Assembly: GCF_965363235.1 (NCBI RefSeq)
Contig: NC_134838.1
Location: forward strand, 6,949,001 to 7,013,000
DNA: 64,000 nt
DNA from: Mytilus galloprovincialis
Lineage: Eukaryota > Mollusca > Bivalvia > Mytilida > Mytilidae
Reading direction: 5' to 3'
The translations under genes and the position numbers were made by a program. Below the pieces are notes generated by a model. It had not been told where the DNA came from, did not search any database, and saw only the letters and a program-made list of their open reading frames with translations. This document shows positions 50,568 to 62,702 of the stretch, in pieces (within the stretch, counting starts at the first letter, position 1; each line of letters starts with the position of its first letter).

Positions 50568-51367
50568 GTACATATTGTTGGATATAGTTTATTGTTTGAA
50601 AACTGATATGATTAAGACATTTACAAAAAAAAGCTCTGTTGCCATGGTAACCAACAAGAAATCACTGATTTCACTAATTTTTCCATATCAGAAAAATATC
50701 ATTATATTTTGATTTTTTTTGTACATCCCCCAGTACTATTCTACTAAAATAGTATCTAGTTCTCCTTAATAATCAAGAAAAAGGAGTGCTTTTTTTTAAA
50801 TTTTTATTTATTTTAGCCCCTGTTTTAAAAATGTCAATTTTCGATATTTTTTGCTCAATTTTGAGACAATTTCAAAATTTTTAAAAATATTTGAAAAATT
50901 CCCACAATTTTACAACTATGAATAGTGACACTTATAGAAGAAAAATGTGCAAATGTATCAGTTAGTTCCTGTTGTATATGTTTCCATATTGAACAAGGTA
51001 TTTACAGAGTGGCAATATATACGTTCAGGACCTTACATAATAGCCAATTTTACAACTTTTGAAAATTTCAATGGATGCAGAAAATTAGCATTGTCAGAGT
51101 CAGAACCTACAACAATATATATTGTGAATGCTCAATAAAAGAATAAAATTACATTCATTCTCAAATTTAATTATAAACTAGACTAAGTCTTAATATACAA
51201 ATCCTTAAATTCATTCATATTCAGTTATGTGTACTCTTAAATATTTATAATTTTTAATTCTGTCTTCGTTATTTTTGTTGAATGTTTGTGTGTTTTTTGT
51301 TTGTTTTTATTTTAAATTGTGGTCTGGGTTCGGGAATTGTTACGTTTATTTTATCATATCTTTATTG
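50568..51367. other. Upstream flank of NDUFB6
   Basis: AT-rich, no exon seen. Short frames have no motif. Confidence 0.4.
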
Positions 51368-51376
51368 TGACCTTGA
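51368..51376 (-). promoter_or_regulatory. ERR response element upstream of NDUFB6
   Basis: TGACCTTGA is the complement of TCAAGGTCA, the extended half-site of estrogen-related receptors, which activate respiratory-chain genes in animals. It lies 77 bp before the NDUFB6 ATG, a plausible proximal promoter position. Confidence 0.55.
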
Positions 51377-51452
51377 CATTGAATGAAATCTTTTACGGTT
51401 TCCGAGCATTCGCTTGAAGGGCAGTGGTAAAAACATCACTGCATCTCTAAAA

Positions 51453-54400
51453 ATGGAAAATAAAAACCTAGAAAACGTCCCAGGACGGAACGAAAAACCA
51501 TGGGAGCTGGAAAAAAGAATGGAAACTCATTTTCGACATGCCAAGAGTCGATATCCTGCAATGAATATAGAGCCTATGGCTTATGAACGTGAACGATTGT
51601 CAGGCAAAGGGATGACTGCAGAGGACCGGGCACTGAGAAAACAATGGTTGTTAGATCAACGTTTAGCACCACATGAACCCCCAAATTCAGTCGTTGCGTT
51701 GGAAACCATGAATCTTCCTGTCAATCCCATTAAACGTGTGTTTAGAATGCCAATGGATGCTACATTTAGAGCTTTGGCTCCAGTACTTGTGAGTTACCAA
51801 ATAAATATACAATTTAATTTTTTACTAAAAATCTGGGTTTTCAAAATACCTGAAATTAGATGAAATCCAGTTTAAAGACAGAAAGTCCATTATTATTTCT
51901 GGTTCTAACATTTAGCAGGCAGAGGTTTCATACACTGTCGTTAGCGCTATCTAATAATAGATTATTACAGTAAACAAGTATGAGATTGATTTAATAATTG
52001 TTATTTAGAGCTGAAACATGTAGTATAAAAAACAAGGACATAACATTAACTCTTTTTAACTGACCTAGTCCTATGGTCTAATGCCTTAAAATATATATTT
52101 ATTAAATGAAAAACACATTTATACACAGAGAGTTGAAGGCATATGGACAATACAAGTCAATTTATGCAAAAATTATAAAATATTAAGACAAGACTGGAAG
52201 ATATAAAAACATTTTAAAGAAAATAGAATTTGTTGTAAATGTAGAAAAATGAGATAGAAATTGAATTACATTAATTCTTAATTAAATGTGACAAATGCCA
52301 CATCATTGAACATTGAAAAATGATTGAAGAAAAGAAATTTTTAACTTCATATCTAGTAAAGTGAACTAAGTCTAATTTGTTTGCCTCTCAGTCCTATTAT
52401 TTTCTTTTAAAAATGATTAATCTGTATCAAATTTTAATGGTACAATTATGCATTGGTTTAAGAAAAAAGTAAAAACACAAAAATACTGAACTCCGAGGAA
52501 AATTCAAAAAGGAAAATCAAAAATCAAAAGGCAAAATCAAAAGTCCAAGCACATCAAACGAATGGATAACAACTGTCATATTCCTGACTTGGTACAGGCA
52601 TTTTCTAATGTAGAAAATGGTGGATTGAACCTGGTTTTATAGCTAGCTAAACCTCTCACTTGTATGACAGTCGCATCAAATTCCATTACATTGTCAACGA
52701 TGCATGAACAAAACAAACATACTCAAAGAGTAAAAATGTCAAAAATAGGGGTACAACAGTCAATATTGTGTTATCATCTTAATATCACTACATAAACAAC
52801 AAATGTAACAAAGTAGCACAAAAAGGCATACATCAAATTCAACATTCTCATTTTGCTTTTCCTATACGGCTGAATTTATCTATGTAAAGTCTACCCATAA
52901 ATGAAAGAAGGTTTTCATTACTGGTGTAAAATTGCGCGTTTGAAATTCGCACAGGTAGACATAAAAATAATTTGTCGTATGACGGCATACATAAATGCAG
53001 ACTCACATAAAGTAGATATAACAAAAAACAGACTTACAGTAAAAATAATAAATAAAATAATGGTGTGGTTCAAAGTATGACGGGATACATAAGTACAGTT
53101 TCACGTCAAATACGGCTGAATTTATCTATGTAAAGTCTACCCATAAATGATAGAAGGTTTTCATTACTGGTGTAAAATTGCGCGTTTGAAATTCGCACAG
53201 GTAGACATAAAAATAATTTTGTCGTATGACGGCATACATAAATGCAGACTCACGTAAAGTAGATATAACAAAAACCAGATTTAACAGTAAAAGTAATAAT
53301 AATAAATAAAACAATGTTGTGGTTCAAAGTATGACGGGATACATAAGTACAGTTTCACGTCAAATGTATATCATAAAAAACAGACTAAACAGAAAAAGTA
53401 GTCTTATTGAATAAAATAGTTTTGTCATTCATAGTATGTCAAGATCCTTAAGTAAAAGTAATATCAATAAATGAAATAATTTTGCCGTTCAAAGTATGTG
53501 GTTTTACATAACCACAGAGTCACTTCAAATGAATATCTAAAAAAGACATATAAAAGAATACTATAATACGTAATTAAGATGATAACAAACGTCAGTACGC
53601 AAAATCTATACTTCAAGACCATCTTGTATTATTTGTGAAGTTGATACGGAATATTTATCAACAAGTTCTGGGTATCTTCCGATGAACTTTTTTAGAAAAA
53701 GGACGAGACGTTCTTTGACATATCCCTGGTTCATCAATTTTCTGCTCAGACACTGGTGACGTTTTACAAAGTCTGAATAGGAGCTGCAAGCTCTTGAATA
53801 CCTAACAAGTTGGGAAATGTATATTCCATATGCAGGTGAAGTTGGTATATTACTACTTAGGTGGGGGAAATTGATAATTTCAAAATTAAAATCGTCTCGT
53901 TTGTCATAGATTCTGGTACTGAGATGACTGTGTATGTCAAATTCGAGGTACAAGTCTAAAAATGAGGCAGAGGAAGCCGTGTCTGTGGTCTCTTTAATTT
54001 CTAGTTCTGGTGGGTATATTAATGGAATCCAATCAGAAAAGTTCGGATTGTTAATGGAAAGAACATCATCAATATATCTGAAAGTGAAATTAAATAACCT
54101 GGCTTCTTTGATCTTCTTGTTTTTGACAAGTGTCTGAAGGAACTCCGATTCATATGAAAATAAGAAGAGGTCGGCAAGGAGAGGCGCACAGTTCGTTCCC
54201 ATAGGAATGCCGACAATTTGTTGAAAAAGTCTACCTCCAAATTCAACAAATATGTTGTCAATAAGAAACTCCAGCATACTGATCACTTGTTCCTCTGTGT
54301 AGTATGTTTTACCCTTTTGTTCCTTATTAACAAAATATGCCTTGTGGTATCCCAAAGTGATAAATTTATAGCGTATGCTACCATTTTTATGATGAAAAGC

Positions 54401-57160
54401 ATTGTGAATTATTTCTTTTAGACGGGTTTTCAATTTCACATGGGGAATGGTTGTATACAAGGTTGAAAAATCAAAAGTTTTAATAGAACTAATTTCAGAA
54501 AAAGACCGAGATTTAAAGTTATCCAGAAGTTCTTTAGAGTTTTTCAGAATCCACATATGGTTAATACCACTACGTGAGTAAACAGTTTCACAGTATATCT
54601 GAAGACCCTCTTTAACTGCGGACAGAATTTTAGTCAATCTAATGGACAATTCTTTAGTAGAACAAGCAGATGAGCCGGCAATGTACCGTTGTTTGTACGG
54701 AATTTTGTGAAGTTTAGGTATCCAATACAAACAAGGTAAGTCCTCCGATTTGTTGTTCAATGCAATGTTCATAGAAGCCATGAAGGACTTATGATTCGCC
54801 AAAATCTCATCCTTGTCAAATGATATGTTTTTGTATGTGGGATTACCTGAGTGTTCATTTATTCCTAATTCTTTTATAAGACACTCGTAGTAATACGATT
54901 TACATACAAAGACAATATTATTTGAAGCTTTGTCCGCAGGCACAACAACATACTTATCTTGAAGAGATGATAGACATTTCACAGCCTGTTTGTCACTGAA
55001 AATGGACTTAGGTCGATCATTCACACAGTTTTTCAACTTATGAATGCGACGTTTTATCAGAGACCTGATTGTTTTGACCCATTCTGACAAAGTGTCCAGT
55101 TGAACTTCTTCTCGCTTAGCCCATGCTCTGGCGTAGTTCTCAATGGAATCCATAATTATTTTGAAGTTATGGTTCCAATTGATGTGTTGGGGTTCTCTAA
55201 ACTTAGGACCACGAGAAATCACCTTTCGGAGATTTTCATGTTGAATTATGTTTAGATCCCCAGTAATAACATGGCCAGAGGGGCTGTAATTGTAAGGCGA
55301 GTTGGAACAGTCACATGTCAGAGGTTTATTTAGGTATTGTTCTAAATCAAGGTCCTGTAATGCTTGTTTATAGTTAAAGATTTTGGGTGCAATGGTTTTG
55401 GTGTAACTGTAGGATACAATAGGAACAGACTGATTTTGAAAATAAATAGGAATTTTAGATGTTACCTCCTTGTGATGTAGAACGTTGCTGATGTTGATTG
55501 CATCAATTCCTCTATTGTTAAAGTGAACAGGAAGGAATTTCCTCTTTTCCTCATGTAAAGGTTCCGATCTTACTGGTTTAAAGAGACGGAAAAGAGCTAC
55601 ATCACAAATTATACTGACAAGTCTGTATATTGGAGAAAATGTATTAGTACCTCCTTTGTCAAGTGCATAATCTCTCAAACATTTTAGAAAATTAACCGGC
55701 AGTGAAAAAAGAATAGTTCTAATGTAATGTAACCCTAACGGATGATGCAGATGAGAAAGAAGGTCATCAAAGCTTCCAGAGGCCGATCTCGATTTGGAAG
55801 ACTTTTTTACATTAGGCCGATGGTAACGTTTTTGTCCATGACTACGTTGGTTTCGTAAGGTAGTATTAAATAAACTCATTACATTAACATCACTGCAGGC
55901 TGGACTTGACAAATTTCCTACTCCTTTGACATTATCATTGCAACCATATGGCATTGCAGTACCTAGTTCCCTTATCCAGAAATTTTCTCTATCTTTTCGG
56001 AAATCCAAAAGGAATCCAAAAACAAATAATTTAACAATAGTCTATAGCCAATTACTGATTTGTTTCTGTTATTAAACAATTTCAACATATGCTGTTTCCC
56101 TAAAAAAGTTGTCAACTGGAGACTGTTTCTATAATGTCCCAAATGGACTGCTGCCCACTCAAATCATCATAGGTTGAACATAATACATTTGTATATATAG
56201 GTTTTTTAACCAATATTTATTAAGATATAACTTGATACATGTATCTTAAATCTTTAGAATAACAAAAGATATAAAAAAAACTGGCAAATTATACTCATTT
56301 TACTTTCTCTTTCTGCTAGCTCTTCACTGATATAAAATTTATTTCCCTTCAAAGCAATTCATATGGATGGATCTTTACAGGTCAATAACAGATTTGACAA
56401 TAGACTATTATTTGAGAGAAAGGATATTATGGACACGTTTACATTCAATTATTAACAGATATTTTCAAACACATGTATATGGCACAAGTGGTATATGGGT
56501 CTGTGCCTTTGGGTCTAGAAATGAAAGTAATAAGGTTTGCTTTGAACAGCCATTTTCTTAATTGATGATTTAGATGATGTCTGTAGGTCATGTAGGTGTT
56601 ATCTTGTAAAATTTACAAAAAGCCAAAAAATAGTAACCTGAAATGAATTAACAACAAATATAAAGGATTTATTTAGTATTGATGTATATAAATATATTGT
56701 ATATGAACTTCCTCCAAAGCTTTTGGACTCAAGAGTTGATTAATATAAGGTGTGTTTGGACCATTGCTACCGAGTAGAAAAAAAAATCCTTAAAGAAAAT
56801 TCTGTTATAAATAACACAGTGATACAGCTGTGTAATAGTCATATCTATATATTCAAAACATGTACAGGTATGAAAGAAACAGTTAGATTCTTTAGTTTGA
56901 AATGTTATAGGCATGATATTTTATTTATTCTTTGCAGGGTCAGGCCAATGCCACAGGTCTGAGAGGGATTGTCCCAAATGTTCTCAAGGTTTCAGCTGTT
57001 ATTTTGGGGGTATTCTATTATGCCAAATATGCAGAACATGTAAGTTTAAATAGAAATTACTCTTTAAAATGTACTGTAATTACTGTTATAACTGTTATTA
57101 CTGTTACAAACTTTCATCTAGTTCACTTTGTCAAATACATAATTATACCCCACGCAACGA

Positions 57161-57192
<32 letters not shown>

Positions 57193-60100
57193 AGTCCGTC
57201 TGTCAGTCCGTCCGTCCGTCCGTCCGTCAGTCCTGTTTCTTGTCATCGCAACTCCTCTCAAACCACACAACAGAATTTCACGAAACCTTTTCAGATAATA
57301 AGGACATACTATGTAGTTGTGCATATCGACGGGAAATTGCGATTCAATTTTTTTTCTAGGAGTTACGCCCCTTTGAACTTATTTACTTTAATGTACTACT
57401 GCAACAGTTTGTCATCGCAACTCCTCTCAAACCACACAACAGAATTTCACGAAACCTTTTCAGATAATAAGGACATACTACGTAGATGTGCATATCAACA
57501 GGAAATTACGATTCAATTTTTTTTTTATTGGAAAAGAAGAGGTATAGGGTAATTGCACTTAAGACAGACAAAATTCTTATTATATGATAGCATGAAATAC
57601 TAGGAAATAATCTGTATACAAAATAAATCCTGTAATAGGATAGTATGAAATACTGGGTAATAATCAGTATACACAAAAAATAATACCATAGGACAGTATA
57701 AAATACTAAAAAGTAATCAATGTATACACAAAAAGTTGTACCATAGGATAGTATAAAATATTTCAGAAGTAATTAGTGTATACTCAAAAAGTCATTCCAT
57801 AGGACAGTATAAAATACTAAGAATAAATCAGTGTATACACAAAAAGTAATACCATAGAACATTTAAAAATAGTAAGAAGTAATCAGTGTATACACAAAAA
57901 GTAATACCATAGGACAGTATAAAATATTTCAGAAGTAATTAGTGTATACACAAAAAGTCATTCCATAGGACTGTTACAGTATAAAATACTAAGAAGAAAT
58001 CAGTGTATACACAAAAAGTAATACCATAGGACAGTATAAAATAGTAAGAAGTAATTAGTGTATACACAAAAAGTAATACCATAGAACAGTATAAAATATA
58101 AGGAAGTAATCAGTGAATACACAAAAAGTAATACCATAGAACAGTATAAAATAGTAAGAAGTAATCAGTGTATACACAAAAAGTAATACAATGGGACAGT
58201 ATAAAATAGTAAGAAGTAATCAGTGTATACACAAAAAGTAATACCATAGAACAGTATAAAATATAAGGAAGTAATCAGTGTATACACAAAAAGTAATACC
58301 ATAGAACAGTATAAAATAGTAAGTAATCAGTGTATACACAAAAAGTAATACCATGGGACAGTATAAAATAGTAAGAAGTAATCAGTGTATACACTAAAAG
58401 TAATACCATAGAACAGTATAAAATATAAGGAAGTAATCAGTGTATACACAAAAAGTAATACCATAGAACAGTATAAAATACTAAGAAGAAATCAGTGTAT
58501 TACACAAAAAGTAATACCATAGGACAGTATAAAATAGTAAGAAGTAATCAGTGTATACACAAAAAGTAATACCATGGGACAGTATAAAATAGTAAGAAGT
58601 AATCAGTGTATACACAAAAAGTAAACCATGGGACAGTATAAAATAGTAAGAAGTAATCAATGTATACACAAAAAGTAATACCATAGAACAGTATAAAATA
58701 TAAGGAAGTAATCAGTGTATACACAAAAAGTAATACCATAGAACAGTATAAAATAGTAAGAAGTAATCAGTGTATACACAAAAAGTAATACCATTGGACA
58801 GCATAAAATATAAGGAAGTAATCAGCTTATACACAAATTCATACCATAGAACAGTATAAAATACTAGGAAGTAATCAGTGTATACACAAAAAGTAATACC
58901 ATAGGACAGTATAAAATAGTAAGAAGTAATCAGTGTATACACAAAAAGTAATACCATGGGACAGTATAAATAGTAAGAAGTAATCAGTGTATACACAAGA
59001 AGTAATACCATAGAACAGTATAAAATATAAGGAAGTAATCAGTGTATACACAAAAAGTAATACCATAGAACAGTATAAAATAGTAAGAAGTAATCAGTGT
59101 ATACACAAAAAGTAATACCATAGGACAGCATAAAATATAAGGAAGTAATCAGCTTATACACAAAGTCATACCATAGAACAGTATAAAATATTAGGAAGTA
59201 ATCAGTGTATACACAAAAAGTAATACCATCGGATAGTATAAAATATTCGGAAGTAATCAGTGTATACACAATAAGGCGGGGGCCTCAGTGGCCGAGTAGT
59301 CTTAAGTTGTGACTACTGTAATCACTATCCATTCAACACTGAGGTTGTGAGTTCGAATCCTTCTCATGAGGTCGCACTTGACTCCAATCTAAATTGACTT
59401 AGATTGTCACTTTTCCTATCAAAGGTCAATGGTTTTCTCCTGGCACTCTGGCTACCTCCACCAATAAAAACGTGACCACGAAATAGCCTTAATGCAGTGC
59501 TTAAAAGTGGCGTTAAAACTCAGAATAAATCACAAAGAGTCATAGGCCTAGGATAGTATAAAATATTAGGAAGAAATGAGTGTATACACAAAAAGTAATA
59601 CCATAGGATAGGATAAAGTACAAGGAAACCCAGAAATAAAAATGATATCTACAGATAATGTGCAATCATTCTTTTGATAAAAGCTTGAAAACCTCCAAAA
59701 AAAAAGAATAAAGATTATTTAAAGTGTTAATACATTGTATTTGTAGAATTGGGAATCTCTTCGTGGATGGCATGTTTATAGCAGTAAACCAAGACAATTA
59801 TATGTAAGTACAGTTCCCATACTCTACAGTACTGATTTTGTGTGTCTCAATGGTTGAATGGTACAGGAAGTTGATTGGAATTTATTTGGCAGATACATCT
59901 ACCATTCATTTTTTGCCATTATTAATGAGAATCAAGTTGTACTCATGTCAGCTATGTGAACAATTATATTTGAATTTAGGTGTAATTCAAATGTAATTGA
60001 TTACATTACATTTAATTAGCAAACTAATACCAAAAGTAAAATCACAAAAATTCAAAATGGAAAGACCCTTATTTAATGGCGAAATCAAAAGCTGAAACTC

Positions 60101-62435
60101 ACCAAACGTATTGATAACAACTGTCATATTCCTGGCTTGGTACAGGCATTTTCTTATGTAGAAAATGGTGGATAAATCCTGGTTTTATAGGCAGGTAAAT
60201 CTCACTTGTATGACAGTGGCATAAAAATCAAGTTATTTAATCTATTTCATTTTGAAGTAATCAATATTACTTGCATTATCTCCTTTATAAAATCTGGATC
60301 AAAACTTTTATGCTTAATGGTGATTGTCAGAAGCTCCAGTGAACTTTTCTGCAGAATTCTTTCAATTATAATACAGACCTTTCACCATGAGCGCATGATA
60401 CGCCGATCGCTTTTACAACACATAAAGTTCTATAACTCCTAGATGTTACATTAAAAATTTATCAAAAAACTATAAAGGGAGGTTATTTTAATAGATATAA
60501 AAAAGTCACTACAGTTTCATGCTCAAAGCACTTTTCCTGTTAACAGGGGTATAAAAATTGAAAACATTACATAGACATGCATATCATTATATATGATATA
60601 AATGATGAAATATTGCCTTATAAATCAAACAGTTGAACTTGAAATAGAGTCCCATAATAATAAATTTAGAATGACAAACTGGAATATCTTCAAATTGGAA
60701 GGAACCTTATATTATACAATAATTATTTGTACCAATCCAACCACAATATAATAGATATAAGAAGATGTGGTATGAGTGCCAATGAGACAACTCTCCATCC
60801 AAGTCACAACTTGTAAAACTAAACCATTATACAGTCTTCACGCTGAATGGCAGCCCAGGCAGCCCAGGCTTGTAAAATTTCTCTCGGGCCTGTTAAAATC
60901 ATATCTACAGGCCAATAGAATCTAATTAAATTTTTTCAAAAATTGAGCTCCGGGCCTCTAGATTTAACAGTTCATCGTGAAGACTGATTATATAGGTCAA
61001 AGTACAATCTACAACAAGGAACATCAATACAAGCATTCATATGTTAGTATGTCACTTGGGGAAAATTGCCTTAAAGTAGATCTGTCTGTCATAGTCCTTT
61101 AATTCAGGGTTGGCAAAGTATTACCCACCCGGGAGGTTTTCCCGGGCTGGGCAATACTCCCAGAAATGGGTAATAGTGGGCATTACTGGGCAATATGATT
61201 TTTTAAGCTTATTTTAACATAAAATAGTAAAGACTTGTTATAGTTTCATAGTATAACAGCTAAATATATACTTTTTATACAGATAACCTAGAAAATTCAA
61301 TTTCATTCTCTTCTCTATTAATTTTATATGTAGGCAGAATACAAGATTTGCACATTTAAAGATACCTTTTAATTACCAAGTATTGTTTCAATAATCCAAA
61401 TTTTGAAAAGGCATTTTATTGCAGTGTTTAAGTGAATTGTTAATTTTAATTGTTATACATTCATATTGCTAAATAAACACCCTACAGGGTCATGCCATTA
61501 ACACTTATAAAATTGAAAGGACTGATTATTGTTACATAAACAAATCTGTGTTCTAATCTGAATAATTACTTATTAATAAGTGACAGTACATATACATTAT
61601 TTAAATGTGATGTTTTTTTACTAAATGTGATGTTTTTTTACTACATGTAATTGTTAATTCTTAATAGGAGCTATATTCATTTGGAAAAAAAAAATGATTT
61701 ATTTGCTTTCTATTGACAGTTTGCCAATCTAGACAAATGCTAAACAAACAAAATAGGGTATAAATATCTTATTAAATAAATTGCATTTGTGTTTATCACT
61801 GAATCCTCTTTAAAATTCAGACAAATATTTTATATTACCCAGTATTGCCCAGTATTTCCCACTAAAACTCAGTAAAACCCGGGTTTTCCCAGTATTTCCC
61901 ACTGGGCTGGGCAATACTCATAAAACCCGGGTTTTTGCCAACCCTGCTTTAATTATATCACAAAAAACAGAACATTTTTAAAATTGATATGATATATAGA
62001 TGTAAGAAGATGTGGTATGAGTGCCAATGAGACACCTCTTCTTCAAAGTCACAATTTATACAAGTAAACCATTACAATAGGTCAAAGTAAGGTCTTCAAC
62101 ACTGAGCCTTTCGTCCCAATTATATTCAATATAGAAATGTTTTTTTTAATGGCATTCTCTAGTTCTTGTATGTTGTGTAAACGGACAGATAGATGGACAC
62201 ACTGAGAATGATATACATTATAATACCATATGTCCCATCTATGAAGAAAGCAAATTAATTAACCCAGTAATTGTGGTAAATTCTTTCTGATACCAGTATA
62301 TTAATCCGCATGTATCTTTTACAGGGACGTGAGGTACCTGTGAGAGATCATAATGATTTTGCCAACCAAGGATTTAAGGAAAGGAAAGTACTTCTAGGAG
62401 GAAAAACTAGTTTTAACTCTGATGTTGTCATTTAA
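51453..62435 (+). CDS. NDUFB6: NADH dehydrogenase (ubiquinone) 1 beta subcomplex subunit 6 (B17)
   Basis: Accessory subunit of the membrane arm of mitochondrial complex I. Four exons: 51453-51788, 56938-57039, 59747-59803, 62325-62435 (TAA). GT-AG, phase 0 throughout, 606 nt = 201 aa. Family blocks: YERERLSGKGMTAEDRALRK and QWLLDQRLAPHEP (residues 43-76), NPIKRVFRMPMDA (91-103), one membrane segment VLKVSAVILGVFYYAKY (~127-143), then NWESLRGWHVYSSKPRQLY and a polar tail ending NSDVVI. Human B17 is 128 aa and starts near residue 54 here, so this protein has a ~50-residue N-terminal extension (MENKNLENVPGRNEKPWELE...). The start is the first in-frame ATG; the frame is open a little further upstream without ATG. 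Large introns carry a Penelope-like element, minisatellite, SINE and MITEs; none disturbs exons. Confidence 0.9.
52480..52760. repeat. Interspersed repeat (TTGTATGACAG family)
   Basis: Shares ordered blocks with 60,020-60,230: ATAACAACTGTCATATTCCT, TTGGTACAGGCATTTTCT, TGTAGAAAATGGTGGAT, CTCACTTGTATGACAGT. A fragment of the same start (ACTGAACTTTGAGCAAAATTC) is at 31,376 in a CFAP57 intron. Class unknown. Confidence 0.6.
52864..53390 (-). repeat. 247-bp direct repeat downstream of the Penelope-like ORF
   Basis: Two near-identical units begin at 52,864 and 53,111 (TACGGCTGAATTTATCTATG). Weaker related units continue to about 53,520. They lie 3' of the reverse transcriptase frame and are probably its 3' untranslated tandem repeats. 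Confidence 0.7.
53606..56040 (-). mobile_element. Penelope-like retroelement, Naiad-like, 5'-truncated, RT frame open
   Basis: An 800-codon open frame (56008-53606), antisense in NDUFB6 intron 1, encodes a reverse transcriptase. Motif A is FDFSTLYTTIPH (catalytic D513), motif B GIPMGTNCAPLLADL (600-614), motif C YIDD (645-648). A DKA motif (359-361) and a CDC motif (232-234) precede them. ENFWIRELGTAMPYGCND (8-25) resembles the tail of a GIY-YIG endonuclease, and no GIY-YIG follows the RT. That order, endonuclease first, is described for the Naiad/Chlamys clade of Penelope-like elements; the name is inference. The frame has no ATG at its start and most of the endonuclease is missing, so this copy is truncated at the 5' side. 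Penelope elements have no capsid or envelope. Confidence 0.82.
57145..57545 (+). mobile_element. Helentron-like repeat, ATACCCCAC family, 5' part
   Basis: Starts with the hairpin ATACCCCACGCAACGAAG / TTGCGGAGGGTAT, then a GTCCGTCC microsatellite (57190-57232). Two direct copies of a ~169-bp block starting TGTCATCGCAACTCCTCTCA follow (57,241 and 57,410). No 3' terminus was identified. In NDUFB6 intron 2. Confidence 0.6.
57560..59275. repeat. 55-bp minisatellite, about 30 units
   Basis: Unit ~55 bp: CAGTGTATACACAAAAAGTA, ATACCATAGAACAGTATAAA, ATAGTAAGAAGTAAT. Two variants (ATAGTAAGAAG and ATATAAGGAAG) partly alternate, a sign of higher-order amplification. Open frames of 60-100 codons on the minus strand are a by-product. 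In NDUFB6 intron 2. Confidence 0.92.
59280..59526 (+). mobile_element. tRNA-derived SINE inserted in the minisatellite
   Basis: A box GTGGCCGAGTAGTC, B box GGTTGTGAGTTCGAATCC, then TTCCTATCAAAGGTCAATGG and TTTTCTCCTGGCACTCTGGC, as in the 15,527 copy. It splits the array: minisatellite units resume at 59,530. A better-preserved B box than at 15,527 suggests a younger copy. Confidence 0.85.
59530..59635. repeat. Minisatellite remainder right of the SINE
   Basis: About two diverged units (GATAGTATAAAATATTAGGA, GTGTATACACAAAAAGTAAT) of the array at 57,560. Confidence 0.8.
60020..60230. repeat. Interspersed repeat (TTGTATGACAG family), copy 2
   Basis: Same ordered blocks as 52,480-52,690, about 80% similar by eye. 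NDUFB6 intron 3. Confidence 0.6.
60745..61030 (-). repeat. GATGTGG-family repeat copy, split by a MITE
   Basis: TAGATATAAGAAGATGTGG to AAACCATTATA (60,831), then, after the 155-bp insert, ATAGGTCAAAGTACAATCTAC. Strand follows the inferred retroposon sense. Confidence 0.7.
60832..60986. mobile_element. 155-bp MITE, CAGTCTTCACG
   Basis: Inverted ends CAGTCTTCACG and CGTGAAGACTG. ATTATA lies directly outside both ends. The interior contains two GGGCCT words in opposite settings. Inserted in the GATGTGG repeat at an ATTATA site. Family unassigned. Confidence 0.7.
61105..61946. mobile_element. hAT-type MITE with perfect 8-bp TSD
   Basis: 842 bp, ends CAGGGTTGGCAAA and TTTGCCAACCCTG, flanked by CTTTAATT on both sides (61097-61104, 61947-61954). 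Both ends are rich in CCCGGGTTTT and TGGGCAATACT words. No transposase. NDUFB6 intron 3. Confidence 0.88.
61985..62115 (-). repeat. GATGTGG-family repeat copy
   Basis: TAGATGTAAGAAGATGTGG, TATGAGTGCCAATGAGACA, AGGTCAAAGTAAGGTCTTCAA, CACTGAGCCTTTCGTCCCA. NDUFB6 intron 3. Confidence 0.7.
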
Positions 62436-62702
62436 TTATTGACATAGACTAGATTGTATTTAAAATTTATAATTGTTGAAGTATGAGTGTACAATTAAAG
62501 TATGTTATTAAAAGATATGCTACAATTCTCCTTTATATGATAAACTTTTGCAGCTTGATATATTGTATTGATAACAGTGTATTTTGGCATCCATGTATCT
62601 TGTGTTCTTGTATAATTGGGTTGTTGTCTGATCGAAGTGTCTACCCCACATTCATTCCAAAATGTATTTATAAAATGGGTGATCAAAAATTTGTTACTTT
62701 TT
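62436..62702 (+). other. Probable NDUFB6 3' UTR
   Basis: Variant signals ATTAAA at 62494-62499 and 62508-62513. A 114-codon frame from 62,483 runs into the next repeat and has no motif; I do not call it a gene. Confidence 0.4.

Noticed and set aside
58481-59269. Several 60-100 codon minus-strand frames
   Set aside because: They are translations of the 55-bp minisatellite and repeat with its period.
57560-59275. CRISPR array
   Set aside because: Eukaryotic intron; units are head-to-tail without unique spacers.
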